Part shown: in pieces, positions 26,023 to 35,014 of the stretch
How positions within the stretch are numbered: position 1 is the stretch's first letter
Layout of the letters: the number at the start of each line of letters is the position of its first letter
Notes under the pieces: generated by a model
The model's database searches: none
Told to the model about the DNA's origin: nothing
Seen by the model: only the letters and a program-made list of their open reading frames with translations
Assembly: GCF_000219605.1 (NCBI RefSeq)
Contig: NC_015740.1
Coordinates: forward strand, 2,666,001-2,730,000
Origin: Stutzerimonas stutzeri
GTDB lineage: Bacteria; Pseudomonadota; Gammaproteobacteria; Pseudomonadales; Pseudomonadaceae
Reading direction: 5' to 3'
DNA length: 64,000 nt
Program-made: the position numbers and the translations under genes

Positions 26023-29000
26023 TCACCGCAGACTGCGCTGCTTGACCAGCATGTAGATCGCCGGAATGACCACAAGCGTCAGTACGGTGGAAGAAATCAT
26101 CCCACCCACCATCGGCGCGGCAATGCGTCGCATCACCTCCGAGCCGGTACCGGTGCCCCACATGATCGGCAGCAGGCCGGCCATGATGGCCACTACCGTC
26201 ATCATCTTCGGCCGTACTCGCTCGACTGCACCAGTTATGACTGCCTGGTAGAGATCAGCCACCGTTAACTGCTCGCCGGCTGCTTCCCGTTCGGCTCGGC
26301 GCTCGGCGAGCGCATGGTCAAGGTAGATGAGCATGATCACACCGGTCTCGGCAGCCACGCCAGCCAGGGCGATGAAGCCCACCACCACGGCCACCGAGAA
26401 GTTGTAGCCCAGCGCCCACATGAGCCAGATACCACCCACCAGCGAGAACGGCACCGAGAGCATGACGATCAGCGTCTCGGTAAGCCGGCGGAAATTCAGG
26501 TACAGCAGCAGGAAGATCAACACCAGGGTCAGCGGCACGACGATTTTTAGCCTCTCCGCCGCCCGCTCCATGTATTCGAACTGGCCGCTCCAGGTCACGT
26601 AGTAACCGGGTGGAAAGGTCACCTGATCATTGACCGCCTGCTGTGCCTCTCGCACATAGCTGCCGATGTCGCGGCCGCGAATATCGACATAGATATATGC
26701 TGAGAGCAGCGCGTTTTCGGTACGAATGCTGGGCGCGCCCTTGGAAACGCTGATATCGGTGAGCTGCCCGAGCGGAATTTGTGCGCCGCCCGGCGTTGGC
26801 ACCAGCACCTCGGTGGCAATACGCTGCGGGTCGGAGCGCAGCTCCCGTGGGTAGCGAACGCTGACGCCGAATCGCTCGCGCCCTTCCACGGTCGTGGTCA
26901 CAAGCTCGCCGCCCAACGCAGTGGCTATGACCATCTGCACCTCACCCACCGTCAGGCCGTAGCGGGCCAGGGCATCGTAGTCGGGGGCAATATCAAGATA
27001 GAAGCCACCCGTGATGCGCTCGGCAAACGCGCTGGTTGTCCCGGGCACCGCCTGCACAACCGTCTCGATCTGGGTGGCCAGCCGCTCGATCCCGGCGAGG
27101 TCCATGCCAAACACCTTGATGCCAATGGGCGTTCGTATGCCGGTAGATAGCATGTCCAGGCGCCCCTGAATGGGCATGGTCCAGCTGTTGGCCACACCCG
27201 GAAACCGGAGCGCTTCATCCATCTCGGCGATGAGCTTATCCATCGTCATTCCCGGCCGCCAGTGCTCTTCCGGCTTGAGGTTGACCACCGTCTCGAACAT
27301 TTCGATCGGGGCCGGGTCGGTGGCCGTGGCCGCGCGGCCCGCCTTGCCGAATACCGAGGCTACCTCGGGAAAGCTCTTGATGATCCGGTCCTGCACCTGC
27401 ATGAGTTCCGCAGCCTTGGTGATGGACATGCCCGGGAGCGAGGCCGGCATGTACAGCAGCGTGCCTTCGTTGAGGCGCGGCATGAATTCGCTGCCAAGCT
27501 GGCGCGCCGGCAGGATGCTCACGCCCAAAACCACGAGCGCCACCACGATGGTTGTCACCTTCCATCGCAGCACGATATGGATGATCGGGCGATAAATCCA
27601 GATCAGGAAACGGTTCACCGGGTTCTTGTGCTCGGGGATGATCCGCCCGCGCACGAACAACAGCATCAGCACCGGCACCAGCGTCACCGAGAGTAACGCC
27701 GCACCCGCCATGGCGAAGGTCTTGGTGAAGGCGAGCGGCGAGAACATCCGTCCTTCCTGGGACTCCAGCGTGAACACCGGTAGGAAGGAAACGGTAATGA
27801 TCAGCAGCGAGAAGAACAGCGCCGGCCCCACCTCGCGGCAGGCTTCAATGATGACCTCTGCCCTCGGCTTGTCCGGCGACGCTCGCTCCAGGTGCTTGTG
27901 CGCGTTCTCAATCATCACGATGGCCGCGTCCACCATTGCGCCGATAGCGATGGCGATGCCGCCCAGGCTCATGATGTTGGAATTGAGCCCCAGCCAGCGC
28001 ATGAGGATGAAGGCGATCAGGATGCCCACCGGCAGCATGAGGATGGCCACCAGCGCACTGCGTACATGTAGAAGAAACACAATGCACACCAGCGCGACGA
28101 TGATCGACTCTTCCAGCAGCGTGACCTTGAGATTGTCCACGGCGCGCTGGATAAGATCCGAACGGTCGTATACCGGCTCGATCTCGACACCTTCCGGCAG
28201 GCCGGGACGAATCTCCTCTATCTTGGCCTTCAGGTTGTCGATCACGTTCATGGCATTTTCGCCGTAGCGGGCGACGGCGATGCCGCCGACCACCTCGCCC
28301 TCCCCGTTGAGCTCGACCACGCCGCGACGCTCATCAGGGCCGAGCTCGACGCGCGCCACATCGCGCAGCAGAACCGGCACCCCGCCCGCGGCCTTGAGCA
28401 CCAGTTTCTCGATGTCCGCTGCACCACGCAAATAGCCGCGACCGCGCACCATGTACTCGGTCTCGCTCATTTCCACGATGCGACCGCCCACGTCGGCATT
28501 GCTGGTGCGAATGACGTCGGAAATGCGGCTCAACGGGATGTCGTAGGCCTGCAGCTTCTGCGGATCGACGGTGACCTGGTACTGCTGGACGAAGCCGCCG
28601 ATGCTGGCGATTTCGGACACACCCTCGGCCTTGGTGAGTTGATAGCGCACGAACCAGTCCTGCAGCGTGCGCAGCTCCGCAAGGGTATGCCGCGCACTGG
28701 TCAGCGCGTACTGGTAGACCCAGCCAACGCCGGTGGCGTCCGGCCCCAGCGCCGGTGTCACTCCAGCTGGAAGGCTCTTGGAGGCGAAGTTCAAGTACTC
28801 AAGCACCCGCGAGCGCGCCCAGTAGATATCGGTGCCGTCCTCGAAAATCACATAAACGAAGGAGGCGCCAAAGAACGAGAAGCCCCGTACCACCTTGGAA
28901 TTGGGTACCGAGAGCAGTGCGGTGGTGAGCGGGTAGGTAACCTGATCCTCTACCACCTGCGGCGCTTGCCCTGGAAACTCGGTGTAGACGATCACCTGCA

Positions 29001-29133
29001 CGTCGGACAGATCCGGCAACGCGTCCAGCGGGGTTTTCACCACGGCGTAGACGCCGGCGCCGATAATGATCAACGTGGCGAGCAACACCAGGAAGACGTT
29101 GCGAACCGACCATTCAATGATTCTGGAGAGCAT
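26023..29133 (-). CDS. cusA: CusA-type heavy-metal RND efflux pump (Cu/Ag)
   Basis: About 1036 residues, normal for the HME-RND subfamily. The ATG at 29133 is preferred to an in-frame TTG at 29139 because GGAGGG then stands about 10 bases away. Twelve membrane helices are predicted; helix 4 carries the proton-relay Asp (about residue 402) in GAMVDAAIVMIEN. Periplasmic Met-rich segments such as SEFMPRLNEGTLLYMPASLP match the Cu/Ag (CusA/SilA) branch. It pumps monovalent copper or silver from periplasm or cytoplasm through CusC. It follows cusB by two bases. Confidence 0.93.
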   Translation of the reverse strand: MLSRIIEWSVRNVFLVLLATLIIIGAGVYAVVKTPLDALPDLSDVQVIVYTEFPGQAPQVVEDQVTYPLTTALLSVPNSKVVRGFSFFGASFVYVIFEDGTDIYWARSRVLEYLNFASKSLPAGVTPALGPDATGVGWVYQYALTSARHTLAELRTLQDWFVRYQLTKAEGVSEIASIGGFVQQYQVTVDPQKLQAYDIPLSRISDVIRTSNADVGGRIVEMSETEYMVRGRGYLRGAADIEKLVLKAAGGVPVLLRDVARVELGPDERRGVVELNGEGEVVGGIAVARYGENAMNVIDNLKAKIEEIRPGLPEGVEIEPVYDRSDLIQRAVDNLKVTLLEESIIVALVCIVFLLHVRSALVAILMLPVGILIAFILMRWLGLNSNIMSLGGIAIAIGAMVDAAIVMIENAHKHLERASPDKPRAEVIIEACREVGPALFFSLLIITVSFLPVFTLESQEGRMFSPLAFTKTFAMAGAALLSVTLVPVLMLLFVRGRIIPEHKNPVNRFLIWIYRPIIHIVLRWKVTTIVVALVVLGVSILPARQLGSEFMPRLNEGTLLYMPASLPGMSITKAAELMQVQDRIIKSFPEVASVFGKAGRAATATDPAPIEMFETVVNLKPEEHWRPGMTMDKLIAEMDEALRFPGVANSWTMPIQGRLDMLSTGIRTPIGIKVFGMDLAGIERLATQIETVVQAVPGTTSAFAERITGGFYLDIAPDYDALARYGLTVGEVQMVIATALGGELVTTTVEGRERFGVSVRYPRELRSDPQRIATEVLVPTPGGAQIPLGQLTDISVSKGAPSIRTENALLSAYIYVDIRGRDIGSYVREAQQAVNDQVTFPPGYYVTWSGQFEYMERAAERLKIVVPLTLVLIFLLLYLNFRRLTETLIVMLSVPFSLVGGIWLMWALGYNFSVAVVVGFIALAGVAAETGVIMLIYLDHALAERRAEREAAGEQLTVADLYQAVITGAVERVRPKMMTVVAIMAGLLPIMWGTGTGSEVMRRIAAPMVGGMISSTVLTLVVIPAIYMLVKQRSLR

Positions 29134-29135
29134 GT

Positions 29136-30800
29136 TCAATGCCCTCCATGGGAATTGCTGTGGCTATCCGGCATGACGTGGCCGGAATGCGCGTCTGGCG
29201 TGGCGTGGTTTTCATGGTCATGCCCATCACTTGGCGACGCATCAGCCTCGCTGCTTCCGTGACTGCCGACATGAGCGTCAGTGCTGCTCTCAATTGGGAC
29301 GGTGTGGCCGGCGTGACTGGCATGAGCGGCATGAGCGCTGTGTGCGTCGGCATCGGTCGGGGTGGCGGCATGGCCAGGACTTTCGTGGCTCCCATGATCA
29401 TGGGCATCGGCTGCCGCCGACTTCGGGCTCATGCCGCTCAGCGCTGCCTTGAGGTTGCTCTCGGCATCGATCAGGAAGTTGGCCCGCGTGACCACGGACT
29501 CTCCCTCGCCCAGCCCTTCAAGCACTTCAAGAAAGCCGTCTGCCAGTCTGCCGGTGAGCAGTTCGCGCGGCTCAAAGCGACCCTCACCCAGGGCGACCAG
29601 TGCGACCTGCCGAGTGCCGCTGTCGATCACCGCCGAGTCGGGAACCGCGAGCACGGGTGTGCGCTCCCCAGCAGCCAGCTGGGCAGTGCCAAACATGGCC
29701 GGCTTGAGCAGGCCGTCGGGATTGGACAGCTCGATACGAACCTTTACAGTGCGGGTCTGCGGCGAGAGATCGGGGTAGATGAAGGTCACCTCGCCAGTGA
29801 AATGGCGGCCTGGATAGGCGCTGACCGTGAGCTGTACCGCTTGCCCCGGTTTTACCAACGCCAGGTCCTGCTCGAATACCTCAGCGATAAGCCAGACGGT
29901 ATCGAGGTCCGCAATTCGGTAGAGAGCGTCCCCGGCCTGGAAGCGCATGCCTTCCAACGCCGGTTTGTCCAGTACGACCCCATCCACCGGAGCGGTGATC
30001 GTCAAGGTACGGCTGGTTTTGCCGGTACGGCGCAAGCGCTCAAGCTGTGCTTCGCCAATATCCCAGTTGCGTAGCCGCTGCATGGCAGATTCTGAGAGTG
30101 AGGCGACCCCCTGCCTGGCATTCGCACTGCCAGCCGCTAGGCGCTGTCGTCCAGCATTGGCGATCAAGAACTCCTGCTGCGCCGAGACCAACTCGGGGCT
30201 ATACACGTCTATCAGCGGCTGACCCTTGCGGACCGGCTCACCGGTGGTGTTTACGTGGAGCTTCTCAATCCATCCGTCGAACTTCGGCGCCAGGGTGTAC
30301 TGGCCGCGCTCGTCCACCTGCACCGTACCGACGGCACGCACCGTGCGCGTGAGCACTCGGCGCTCGACCGGCGAGGTCAACACGCCCAGTAGCTGGATCT
30401 TCTCGGGGCTGATGGTGACGGTGCTTCCGGATTCCTCACCCTCGTAGACGGCGATGTAGTCCATGCCCATAGAGTCCTTCTTCGGCACTGGCGAGGTGTC
30501 CGGCAGCCCCATGGGATTGCGGTAGTAGAGAACCTTGCGCTCGCCCTGCGCGACAGTGGGCGCCTCGTCGGCATACACCGGGATGTAGTCCATCCCCATC
30601 GGGTCCTTCTTCGGCACCGGCGAGGTGTCGGCCAGGCCCATGGGATTACGGTAGTAGAGGACCTTGCGCTCCTGTGGCGCGCTGCTATCGACGGTCTCTG
30701 AGGAAATTGGCTTTTGCGCCATCAGGTAACCGCCGGCAAACCCGGCGATTGCGGTGGCGAGGGCGAACGTGCCGGCGCCCAGAATCATGCTGCGTTTCAT
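29136..30800 (-). CDS. cusB: CusB-type membrane fusion protein with two metal-binding N-terminal repeats and His-rich tail
   Basis: A 554-residue periplasmic adaptor joining CusA to CusC. After an N-terminal membrane anchor come two copies of a heavy-metal-binding domain, each with KVLYYRNPMGL and VPKKD-MGMDYI (about residues 47-78 and 88-119). The usual barrel-sandwich and hairpin domains follow (about 120-465), for example VEFRRVLTRTVRAVGTVQVD-like strands. The last about 85 residues are very rich in His, Ser and Ala, a likely metal-binding tail not found in E. coli CusB. It overlaps cusC by ATGA. Confidence 0.93.
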   Translation of the reverse strand: MKRSMILGAGTFALATAIAGFAGGYLMAQKPISSETVDSSAPQERKVLYYRNPMGLADTSPVPKKDPMGMDYIPVYADEAPTVAQGERKVLYYRNPMGLPDTSPVPKKDSMGMDYIAVYEGEESGSTVTISPEKIQLLGVLTSPVERRVLTRTVRAVGTVQVDERGQYTLAPKFDGWIEKLHVNTTGEPVRKGQPLIDVYSPELVSAQQEFLIANAGRQRLAAGSANARQGVASLSESAMQRLRNWDIGEAQLERLRRTGKTSRTLTITAPVDGVVLDKPALEGMRFQAGDALYRIADLDTVWLIAEVFEQDLALVKPGQAVQLTVSAYPGRHFTGEVTFIYPDLSPQTRTVKVRIELSNPDGLLKPAMFGTAQLAAGERTPVLAVPDSAVIDSGTRQVALVALGEGRFEPRELLTGRLADGFLEVLEGLGEGESVVTRANFLIDAESNLKAALSGMSPKSAAADAHDHGSHESPGHAATPTDADAHSAHAAHASHAGHTVPIESSTDAHVGSHGSSEADASPSDGHDHENHATPDAHSGHVMPDSHSNSHGGH

Positions 30801-32083
30801 AGTTCTGCTCCGACAAGACGCTCCAGTTCCACTACCCGTACGCGCTGCTCCAGTTCGTACGAAAGGAGCGACAGCCGCAGTTGGCGGATCTGTCGCTGGG
30901 CATCGAGCAAGGTGGCGAAATCGACGTTGCCGGTCTGATAGCTGGCAAGCGCTGACTGATAGGTGAGTTCTGCCTGCGGCAAGAGTGTTCTTGCGGTCAG
31001 CGCGTGCTGTCGAAAGGCGGTTTCCAACGCCGACCAGGCTTCACCGACGCTACCGGCGAGGCGGCTGTTGACCGCTTCACGCCGGGCTTCTGCGGCGTAG
31101 CGCATGGAGACGGCCTCGCGCTGTTCGGCGCTGCGGCGCTTGCCCCACAGGGGAATGTTCATCTCCAGCATCAATTCGAATTCTTCGGCGCGGTTACCCA
31201 TCTGCACGACGGCGGTGCCGACGGTGACATCCGGAATCCAGTTCCGGCTCGCGAGCTCCTCGGCGCGTCGGGCTTCCTGAATCCGTGCATTGAGCTCGGC
31301 CACTTGAGGGTTGCCGCCAAGGATTCGCGCCTGCAGCTCCGCCAGGGTAGGCACCGCTGCAGGCAGCGCGGACCAGCCGGCAGGCGTCGCCAGCGGCGCG
31401 TTCGCCGGGCGCGCCAGAATACCGTTGAGCCGCGCCGCAGTACTGCGCCGGTCACGCTCCAGGGTTAGCAACTCGCTCTGCAGGCTGCTGTGCTCGGTCT
31501 GCGCCTTGATCACGTCTTGCTGCGGTGCAAGCCCGACCCGGTAGCGCGCCTGGGCGATGCTCTCAAGCTCATCCACCAGGCTGCGCAACTCCTCGGTCAC
31601 CTGGGTGGCGGCATGGGCGTACTGGTATTCGTTGAAGGCCAGTTTGACCAGACTCCTGAGCTCGACCCGGCTCAGGCGCTCGCGCGCCACCGCCTGCTCT
31701 GCGCCCGCCTCGGCGATCTCGCGGGCAAGCCCTCGCTTGCCGCCCAGCGGAAAGGTCTGACGGAACGCGTAGCGTGTGCTGCCGACGCCGCTCGGCGAGA
31801 GGCTCGGGTCGTCACGGGCGATACCCATTTCTTCGAACGTGAGCATCGGATCAGGAAGCGAGCCGGCCACGTCGGGCCGCTCCCAGGCGGCCTGTCTCTC
31901 ATACCCTGCAGCCCGCAGCTCAGGGCTCTGGCGTTCGAGCAGGTCGAGCAGCGGAGGCAAGGTGGCGCCAAATTCGGCTGACTCTGGTGCGGCTTGAACA
32001 CTGCCGCTCAGAACAAGGCCCAGGGTGACAGCAGCCAGCAGCACTCGTTGGCTGCCAGGCAACGGTTGAACGATCCAGTTCAT
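30797..32083 (-). CDS. cusC: CusC-type TolC-family outer-membrane efflux protein
   Basis: A 428-residue outer-membrane channel protein. A signal peptide ends near SVQAAPE; no lipobox Cys is seen. The TolC fold is clear in repeated helical segments rich in Ala, Glu and Arg, including the LPDPMLTFEEMG start of the first repeat and AQARYRVGLAPQQDVIKAQTE. It forms the exit duct of the CusCBA complex. A GGGGAAG site precedes the ATG. It is the first gene of the cusCBA operon on the minus strand. Confidence 0.9.
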   Translation of the reverse strand: MNWIVQPLPGSQRVLLAAVTLGLVLSGSVQAAPESAEFGATLPPLLDLLERQSPELRAAGYERQAAWERPDVAGSLPDPMLTFEEMGIARDDPSLSPSGVGSTRYAFRQTFPLGGKRGLAREIAEAGAEQAVARERLSRVELRSLVKLAFNEYQYAHAATQVTEELRSLVDELESIAQARYRVGLAPQQDVIKAQTEHSSLQSELLTLERDRRSTAARLNGILARPANAPLATPAGWSALPAAVPTLAELQARILGGNPQVAELNARIQEARRAEELASRNWIPDVTVGTAVVQMGNRAEEFELMLEMNIPLWGKRRSAEQREAVSMRYAAEARREAVNSRLAGSVGEAWSALETAFRQHALTARTLLPQAELTYQSALASYQTGNVDFATLLDAQRQIRQLRLSLLSYELEQRVRVVELERLVGAEL

Positions 32084-32369
32084 AGCTTCCCCTTTCTGCT
32101 ATGCCGGCCCCTTTGATCGCAGCGCCGAAAGCCAAAACCTTTCCCAGCTTCGGCTAGGTCCACCAGGCTCTCTCTCATCGCGCAGAGCGAAAGGTGCACC
32201 AATGAGCCACTTCCTTTTCTCAAAATATTCATCAGATCTAGCTCCGTAGCACGCGGAGTCGGCACAAGGAAAAGCATGGGCTCGTTAGTGATCCGAGCCT
32301 CGAATTAAGAAGCGTTTTTTATTGCCTGGCTTTATTGCAGATCAGGCCTGTCATGCAGATGACCTGGAC

Positions 32370-32385
32370 ATTACATCGATGTCAG
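32370..32385. promoter_or_regulatory. Degenerate CopR-box-like repeat upstream of cusC
   Basis: ATTACA, TCGA, TGTCAG: the left half matches the boxes in front of the other copper genes and the right half has two changes. It lies 287 bp upstream of the cusC start and is the only candidate for control of cusCBA by CopR. I see no other gene in 32084-32582, which is AT-rich. Confidence 0.35.
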
Positions 32386-32498
32386 CTTTTTCAAAGCAAT
32401 ACTGATATGCCGAAAATCCAACACGGAGATCTGGCGCAACGAGACTTGCGTTCTTAAATATTAACTTTTTAAAAAACATTAGCCGGACAAACCAATCA

Positions 32499-32514
32499 AT
32501 TACAACAATGTAAT
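32499..32514. promoter_or_regulatory. CopR box upstream of the DUF2790 gene
   Basis: ATTACA (32499-32504), ACAA, TGTAAT (32509-32514), a perfect inverted repeat of the form shared by most copper promoters in this window. It is 68 bp before the DUF2790 start codon, a fitting distance for an activator site of an OmpR-type regulator. Confidence 0.7.
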
Positions 32515-32582
32515 CCTGAAGTCATCCACCTGAAATCCCGCCAAGCTTATAGTGCCAGCGACATTTTAATCAGGAGTTGAAC

Positions 32583-32912
32583 ATGAACACTGGCAGAATC
32601 ATGGCCGCATTATCATTGATGACGGTAACTTCGCTGACCATGGCTGGAGGTAGTTCGGATAGCACTTATGGAGAAATGATTCGCGCAAACGAAAAGGCGA
32701 TGCAGGAATACGCCATCTCCACCGGAAAGAATCCACCAAAAGTAGTGCACTATCGTTATGGAATGGAGCTAGACATTGCCAAAGTCATCCAAACCACACG
32801 AACTGACATAACTTGCAATGAGGTGATACCAGCACAGATGACTTACGAGGACTCCAAGGGCAACTTAAATATTCTTGAATATCATGTAGCTGGAACTAAC
32901 TGCCCGGGATAA
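32583..32912 (+). CDS. DUF2790 family exported protein
   Basis: About 109 residues from the ATG at 32583 (CAGGAG seven bases upstream). A signal peptide ends near SLTMAGG. The mature protein has the DUF2790 pattern: HYRYGMELDIAKVI, then a Cys before VIPAQMTYEDSKGN and a final Cys in AGTNCPG; the two Cys may form a disulfide. Small Pseudomonas proteins of this family are often near metal genes, but no function is established. A perfect CopR box upstream suggests copper induction. Confidence 0.8.
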   Translation: MNTGRIMAALSLMTVTSLTMAGGSSDSTYGEMIRANEKAMQEYAISTGKNPPKVVHYRYGMELDIAKVIQTTRTDITCNEVIPAQMTYEDSKGNLNILEYHVAGTNCPG

Positions 32913-33648
32913 CACAAGGAGCGTTCAACTGTCGAGCGGCATGAAGGCCGCTCGCATATGATTACGCTATATACCAGAGAGATAACCCACCTATCGCTGA
33001 GCTTTCAGCCGACTTTATGTATCGCGTCCAACAATGCGGGTCAGGGGCATTGAAAGCTGTGATACCACTACCGGCTAGTGGTAACACGGCAGCTACCTGA
33101 CCAGCGTCACGCTGTATACATGCCAATCACCTTGCAGACATGCAAAACTCCGCCTACATCCATATCTAGCGTGCCAGACAGCGGCGATCCCGATGAAGTC
33201 AGTGCGCTTGGTGAGCCAATGACCGATAACGGTAGAGCCTGATCTTGCTCAGCGCCCCATTTCGGCAGCTTGCAGGAAAGCAACCATGCCTCAATTTACT
33301 CGTCACTCATGCCCCAAACAGACATACCGGTGGCTTTGATATTGGTCAAGGCTGCTGGGTATAGCGTTTGGCTCAGTTCAATATCGACGAGTCTTGGTGC
33401 TAAGCGGCATCTAACGCATCTGAAGATGCGTTTACCAATGCGAACACGGATAAGCGATTTACTACTCAACTCCGACACGTGGATGTTCCATGGGGGGCAT
33501 CAATGGAACGTTCGTGCGCCTTCGCGGGCGAAGCATGCACTACGGGGAATGGGCATCAAGAGCACCGACGTCGCCTCCGGCTAAAACTTCAGCGTTACCG
33601 ACAGTGCCCTCTGCCTCCTAGCTTATAACTGTCTTCGTCCTCTCTGAC
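32913..33648. other. Gene-free region with three strong hairpins
   Basis: There is no convincing gene in 735 bp; a 104-codon frame at 33270-33584 has no recognisable features. Three perfect 8-bp stems occur: 32933-32940 with 32947-32954 (loop ATGAAG; just after the DUF2790 stop and perhaps its terminator), 33063-33070 with 33076-33083 (loop CCGGC), and 33413-33420 with 33425-33432 (loop TGAA). The base composition is more AT-rich than the flanks, so this may be older inserted DNA or hold a small RNA. Confidence 0.5.
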
Positions 33649-34704
33649 TCAAAACCATACCCGGATGCCAGCGACAAAGCGCGCCTCTGAAACATCCCCG
33701 TCCTCCTCACGCACCAGGTCTGCAGTGTTGCCATAGGAGCGGCTCCAGGAAACACCGATATAGGGCGCAAACTGCCGGACGATCTCATAGCGCAGACGCA
33801 AACCAAGTTCGGTATTGGCCAGCCCCGACCCTACGCCTCGTTCTGGATCGTTCTTGCCATAGAAGTTCACCTCGGCTGTCGGCTGGAGAATCAGCCGGTT
33901 GGTAAGCAAAATGTCGTACTCACCCTCGAAGCGGGCTGCGGTCTGGCCATTCTCACCAATAAATGCGGTAGCCTCTGCTTCGAAGTCATAGAGCGCCAGC
34001 CCCTGAATGCCAAACGCCGCCCACGTTTGAGGTGACTCCGGCTTAAAATCCTGGCGGACGCCGGCAACCACATCCCACCAGGGTCCGATTGAGCGCCCAT
34101 AAAGCAGCTGCAGTTCAGCATCCTCGGTAACGCCGTTGGTGCGCTCCCCCTCCGAGCGAAACCAGACCCGATTGATATCACCGCCCAGCCAGCCGGAGGC
34201 GTCCCAAGCCAAGGTGCTGCCTTCATCGGCATCCTGATATTCGAATCGATCAAGCAGAAAGAAGCTGTTGATGGCGCTGTCATGCACCTGATGGCCGGGC
34301 AGCGGCGGAAACGCCGCCTTCCGGTCGGCGTCCGTAAGAACCGGAATGGGCGTACGACTGGTCGCTCTCGCAACGTCAGCGGAGCCATGGTTCATCTTGG
34401 AATGATCCATGGCGCTATGATCCATCTCACCCATTTGCCCTTGCATGGCGCCGTGATCCATCTTGCTGTGATCAGCCGCAGGAGTCTGGTTCTGCGACGT
34501 TCGCACCCTGGTTGGCTGGCTATGATCCATGCCTCCCATTGCGCTCGGTGCAGAGCCATGATTCATCTGGCTATGGTCCATGGGCATAGAGCCATGGACC
34601 ATCGCGGAATGGTCCATTTCAGCAGCTGCGGTGAAACCACCGCTGAGGGCGCTCAGCGATACAGCCAGCGCTATGAACGAAGGACGCGTGATCCTAGTGG
34701 TCAT
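33649..34704 (-). CDS. copB: CopB outer-membrane copper resistance protein
   Basis: About 351 residues from the ATG at 34704. After the signal peptide (ending FTAAAEM) the first about 120 residues hold many Met/His repeats of the type MDHSxM and MNHGS, likely copper ligands. The rest is the CopB beta-barrel domain: [32 protein letters not shown] and the C-terminal [11 protein letters not shown] with a final Phe, typical of outer-membrane insertion. CopB works with CopA in binding or exporting copper. It overlaps the small Met/His-rich gene by 11 bases. Confidence 0.93.
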   Translation of the reverse strand: MTTRITRPSFIALAVSLSALSGGFTAAAEMDHSAMVHGSMPMDHSQMNHGSAPSAMGGMDHSQPTRVRTSQNQTPAADHSKMDHGAMQGQMGEMDHSAMDHSKMNHGSADVARATSRTPIPVLTDADRKAAFPPLPGHQVHDSAINSFFLLDRFEYQDADEGSTLAWDASGWLGGDINRVWFRSEGERTNGVTEDAELQLLYGRSIGPWWDVVAGVRQDFKPESPQTWAAFGIQGLALYDFEAEATAFIGENGQTAARFEGEYDILLTNRLILQPTAEVNFYGKNDPERGVGSGLANTELGLRLRYEIVRQFAPYIGVSWSRSYGNTADLVREEDGDVSEARFVAGIRVWF

Positions 34705-35002
34705 GGTTCGAACCTGCCTCGGCTTTGCCGCCATGCCCACCCATCATTTTTTTATGATCCATCCCATCATGATTCATGGAACCGTGATCCATAGCGCCAT
34801 GGTCCATTTGCTTCATCTGGGATGTCTTTTCTTGCGACGCAGGAGCCGCTTTGCCACCAGCACCCTTGTGCGTTTCAGCCGAGTGCTGGGCATGCTCGTT
34901 GTGATCTTGATTTGCCATCGAGGTAGGGACGTACAAGGTGGCTATCAGGCTCAGCACGGCGACACCACCAAACAGCGCTTTTCGTTTCAGCAAATTGCTC
35001 AT
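34694..35002 (-). CDS. Small Met/His-rich exported protein between copA and copB
   Basis: A 102-residue protein with an N-terminal signal or anchor (about residues 10-30, ending TSMANQD) and a mature part rich in His, Met, Lys and Gly, including [18 protein letters not shown]. It has no recognised domain. The repeats are like those in CopA and CopB on either side, so it is probably a periplasmic copper-binding protein. It begins 12 bases after copA and overlaps copB, so it is part of the copper operon. Confidence 0.8.
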   Translation of the reverse strand: MSNLLKRKALFGGVAVLSLIATLYVPTSMANQDHNEHAQHSAETHKGAGGKAAPASQEKTSQMKQMDHGAMDHGSMNHDGMDHKKMMGGHGGKAEAGSNHDH

Positions 35003-35014
35003 TGAATCTCTCCT

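Noticed and set aside
33270..33584. 104-codon reading frame after the DUF2790 gene
   Set aside because: No signal peptide, no domain, no ribosome binding site, and it overlaps a hairpin; not supported as a gene.
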